From: JAWOGN01 sp046496815
Lineage (GTDB): Bacteria > Desulfobacterota > DSM-4660 > Desulfatiglandales > Desulfatiglandaceae
DNA: 14,031 nt
Direction: 5' to 3'
Assembly (NCBI GenBank): GCA_046496815.1
Contig: JAWOGN010000079.1
Span: forward strand, 1 to 14,031
The notes beneath the pieces are model-generated. The model was not told where the DNA came from, did no database searches, and saw nothing but the letters and a program-made list of their open reading frames with translations. Below are positions 13,521 to 14,031 of this stretch, piece after piece. Within the stretch, counting starts at the first letter, position 1, and each line of letters begins with the position of its first letter. A program made the position numbers and the translations under genes.

Positions 13521-14031
13521 ATTGGGGATACCGCGCCGCAGATACCCGTGTTATTCCCTGCTTTTCAACCTTGCTAAGCCTGCGAAGAATTGCGATGTTT
13601 TGACTTGGCACGGCTAGAAGATGATGCGGTTGATCGGCTGATTTGCCTGATACACTTCCCTTTCCCGCTATGTCCGTCGTCGAATTCTCATTGCACATTC
13701 GTTTCTTACAGGAAGTGCTGCTTTTACGTTCTGGGGACGTGTGGGGAAAGGGCATCGACGTATTGTTTTGCTCTGAGAATGCTTCTTTCTCACATTGTGT
13801 TATCTTCCCATAAACTGCAACTTAACCTATTAAATTTACTTATCACTTCGTTTTGCAACCAGTCGCACTGTGGAATTTAAGGTTTCTCCTTTTTTTTTGT
13901 GCCCCTATTTGATCCGGAAGTGGTGCCAGTTTTCATCTGCAAGTGTGGAATCTTTCGGCCTTCAAAAACCATACAATTCTAGGACAATACTTGATAGGCA
14001 ACTGAATGATCACTCTAAAGCGAGATCCAGC
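13521..14031. other. Right-end stretch with no supported gene
   Basis: Open frames in both directions lack ribosome binding sites and family motifs. The stretch is AT-rich toward the right end and contains a nine-T run (13890-13898) without a clear preceding hairpin. I see no tRNA, repeat array or complete gene. It may hold decayed sequence, but none of it was recognisable. Confidence 0.5.

Noticed and set aside
13408..13755. Minus-strand frame with a run NIAILRRLSKVEKQ that faintly recalls ISAs1-type transposase C-termini.
   Set aside because: It runs antisense into the end of a well-supported gene (12912-13520), the match is only a few residues, and neither terminal repeats nor other transposase motifs are visible.
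13590..13880. Plus-strand 96-codon frame rich in leucine, cysteine and serine.
   Set aside because: No ribosome binding site or family pattern; the composition is typical of translated non-coding AT-rich DNA.
10646..14031. A CRISPR array or a duplicated tRNA-Pro 3' end (att site) in the right part.
   Set aside because: No regularly spaced repeat was seen, and no second copy of the tRNA 3' sequence was found before the window end.

Overview
The window (roughly half GC) looks like a chromosomal segment of a Desulfobacterota (deltaproteobacterial, sulfate-reducer-like) genome. This is an inference from protein style only: a membrane iron-sulfur/cytochrome b redox module, a stand-alone EF-Tu-domain-2 protein, a distinctive CTP synthase variant, and clade-type hypotheticals. 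No marker gene fixes the species.

Positions 1-1405 (+) hold the end of a respiratory redox operon: an iron-sulfur electron-transfer subunit (5' end outside the window), a four-helix cytochrome b subunit, and a 68-residue protein with ten cysteines, probably ended by a terminator. A promoter then leads into a RecD2-type SF1 helicase (to 3881). Convergent to it on the minus strand are the ribosome-assembly GTPase gene der and, coupled by a 4-base ATGA overlap, a cyclophilin-like (TM1367-type) protein. From 5701 der diverges from pyrG (CTP synthase, +). Between them is an 8-bp inverted repeat overlapping the likely der promoter. Next come two overlapping small genes: an L7/L12-like domain fused to a zinc ribbon, and an unrecognised protein. 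A minus-strand EF-Tu-domain-2-like protein faces away from pyrE (orotate phosphoribosyltransferase) across two back-to-back sigma70-like promoters. A CoA-type Nudix hydrolase (TTG start) and tRNA-Pro(CGG) with encoded CCA follow, closed by a textbook terminator. pyrG and pyrE both serve pyrimidine nucleotide synthesis but are not in one operon.

After the tRNA (10785-14031) the character changes: low gene density, AT-rich stretches, a tandem 11-bp repeat, hairpins, an orphan CheY-like receiver (minus), about 930 bases with no convincing large gene, then a compact two-gene operon with strong ribosome binding sites encoding a predicted exported protein and a predicted membrane-anchored extracytoplasmic protein, followed by about 500 bases with no gene I can support. 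This right part is the best candidate for accessory, tRNA-associated DNA. No integrase, transposase or duplicated tRNA end was seen inside the window to prove it.

I did not find a complete, obviously new multi-gene system. The items most worth a second look are the unknown exported/anchored gene pair, the iron-sulfur subunit lacking one cluster cysteine, the divergent CTP synthase, and the altered PRPP loop in PyrE.
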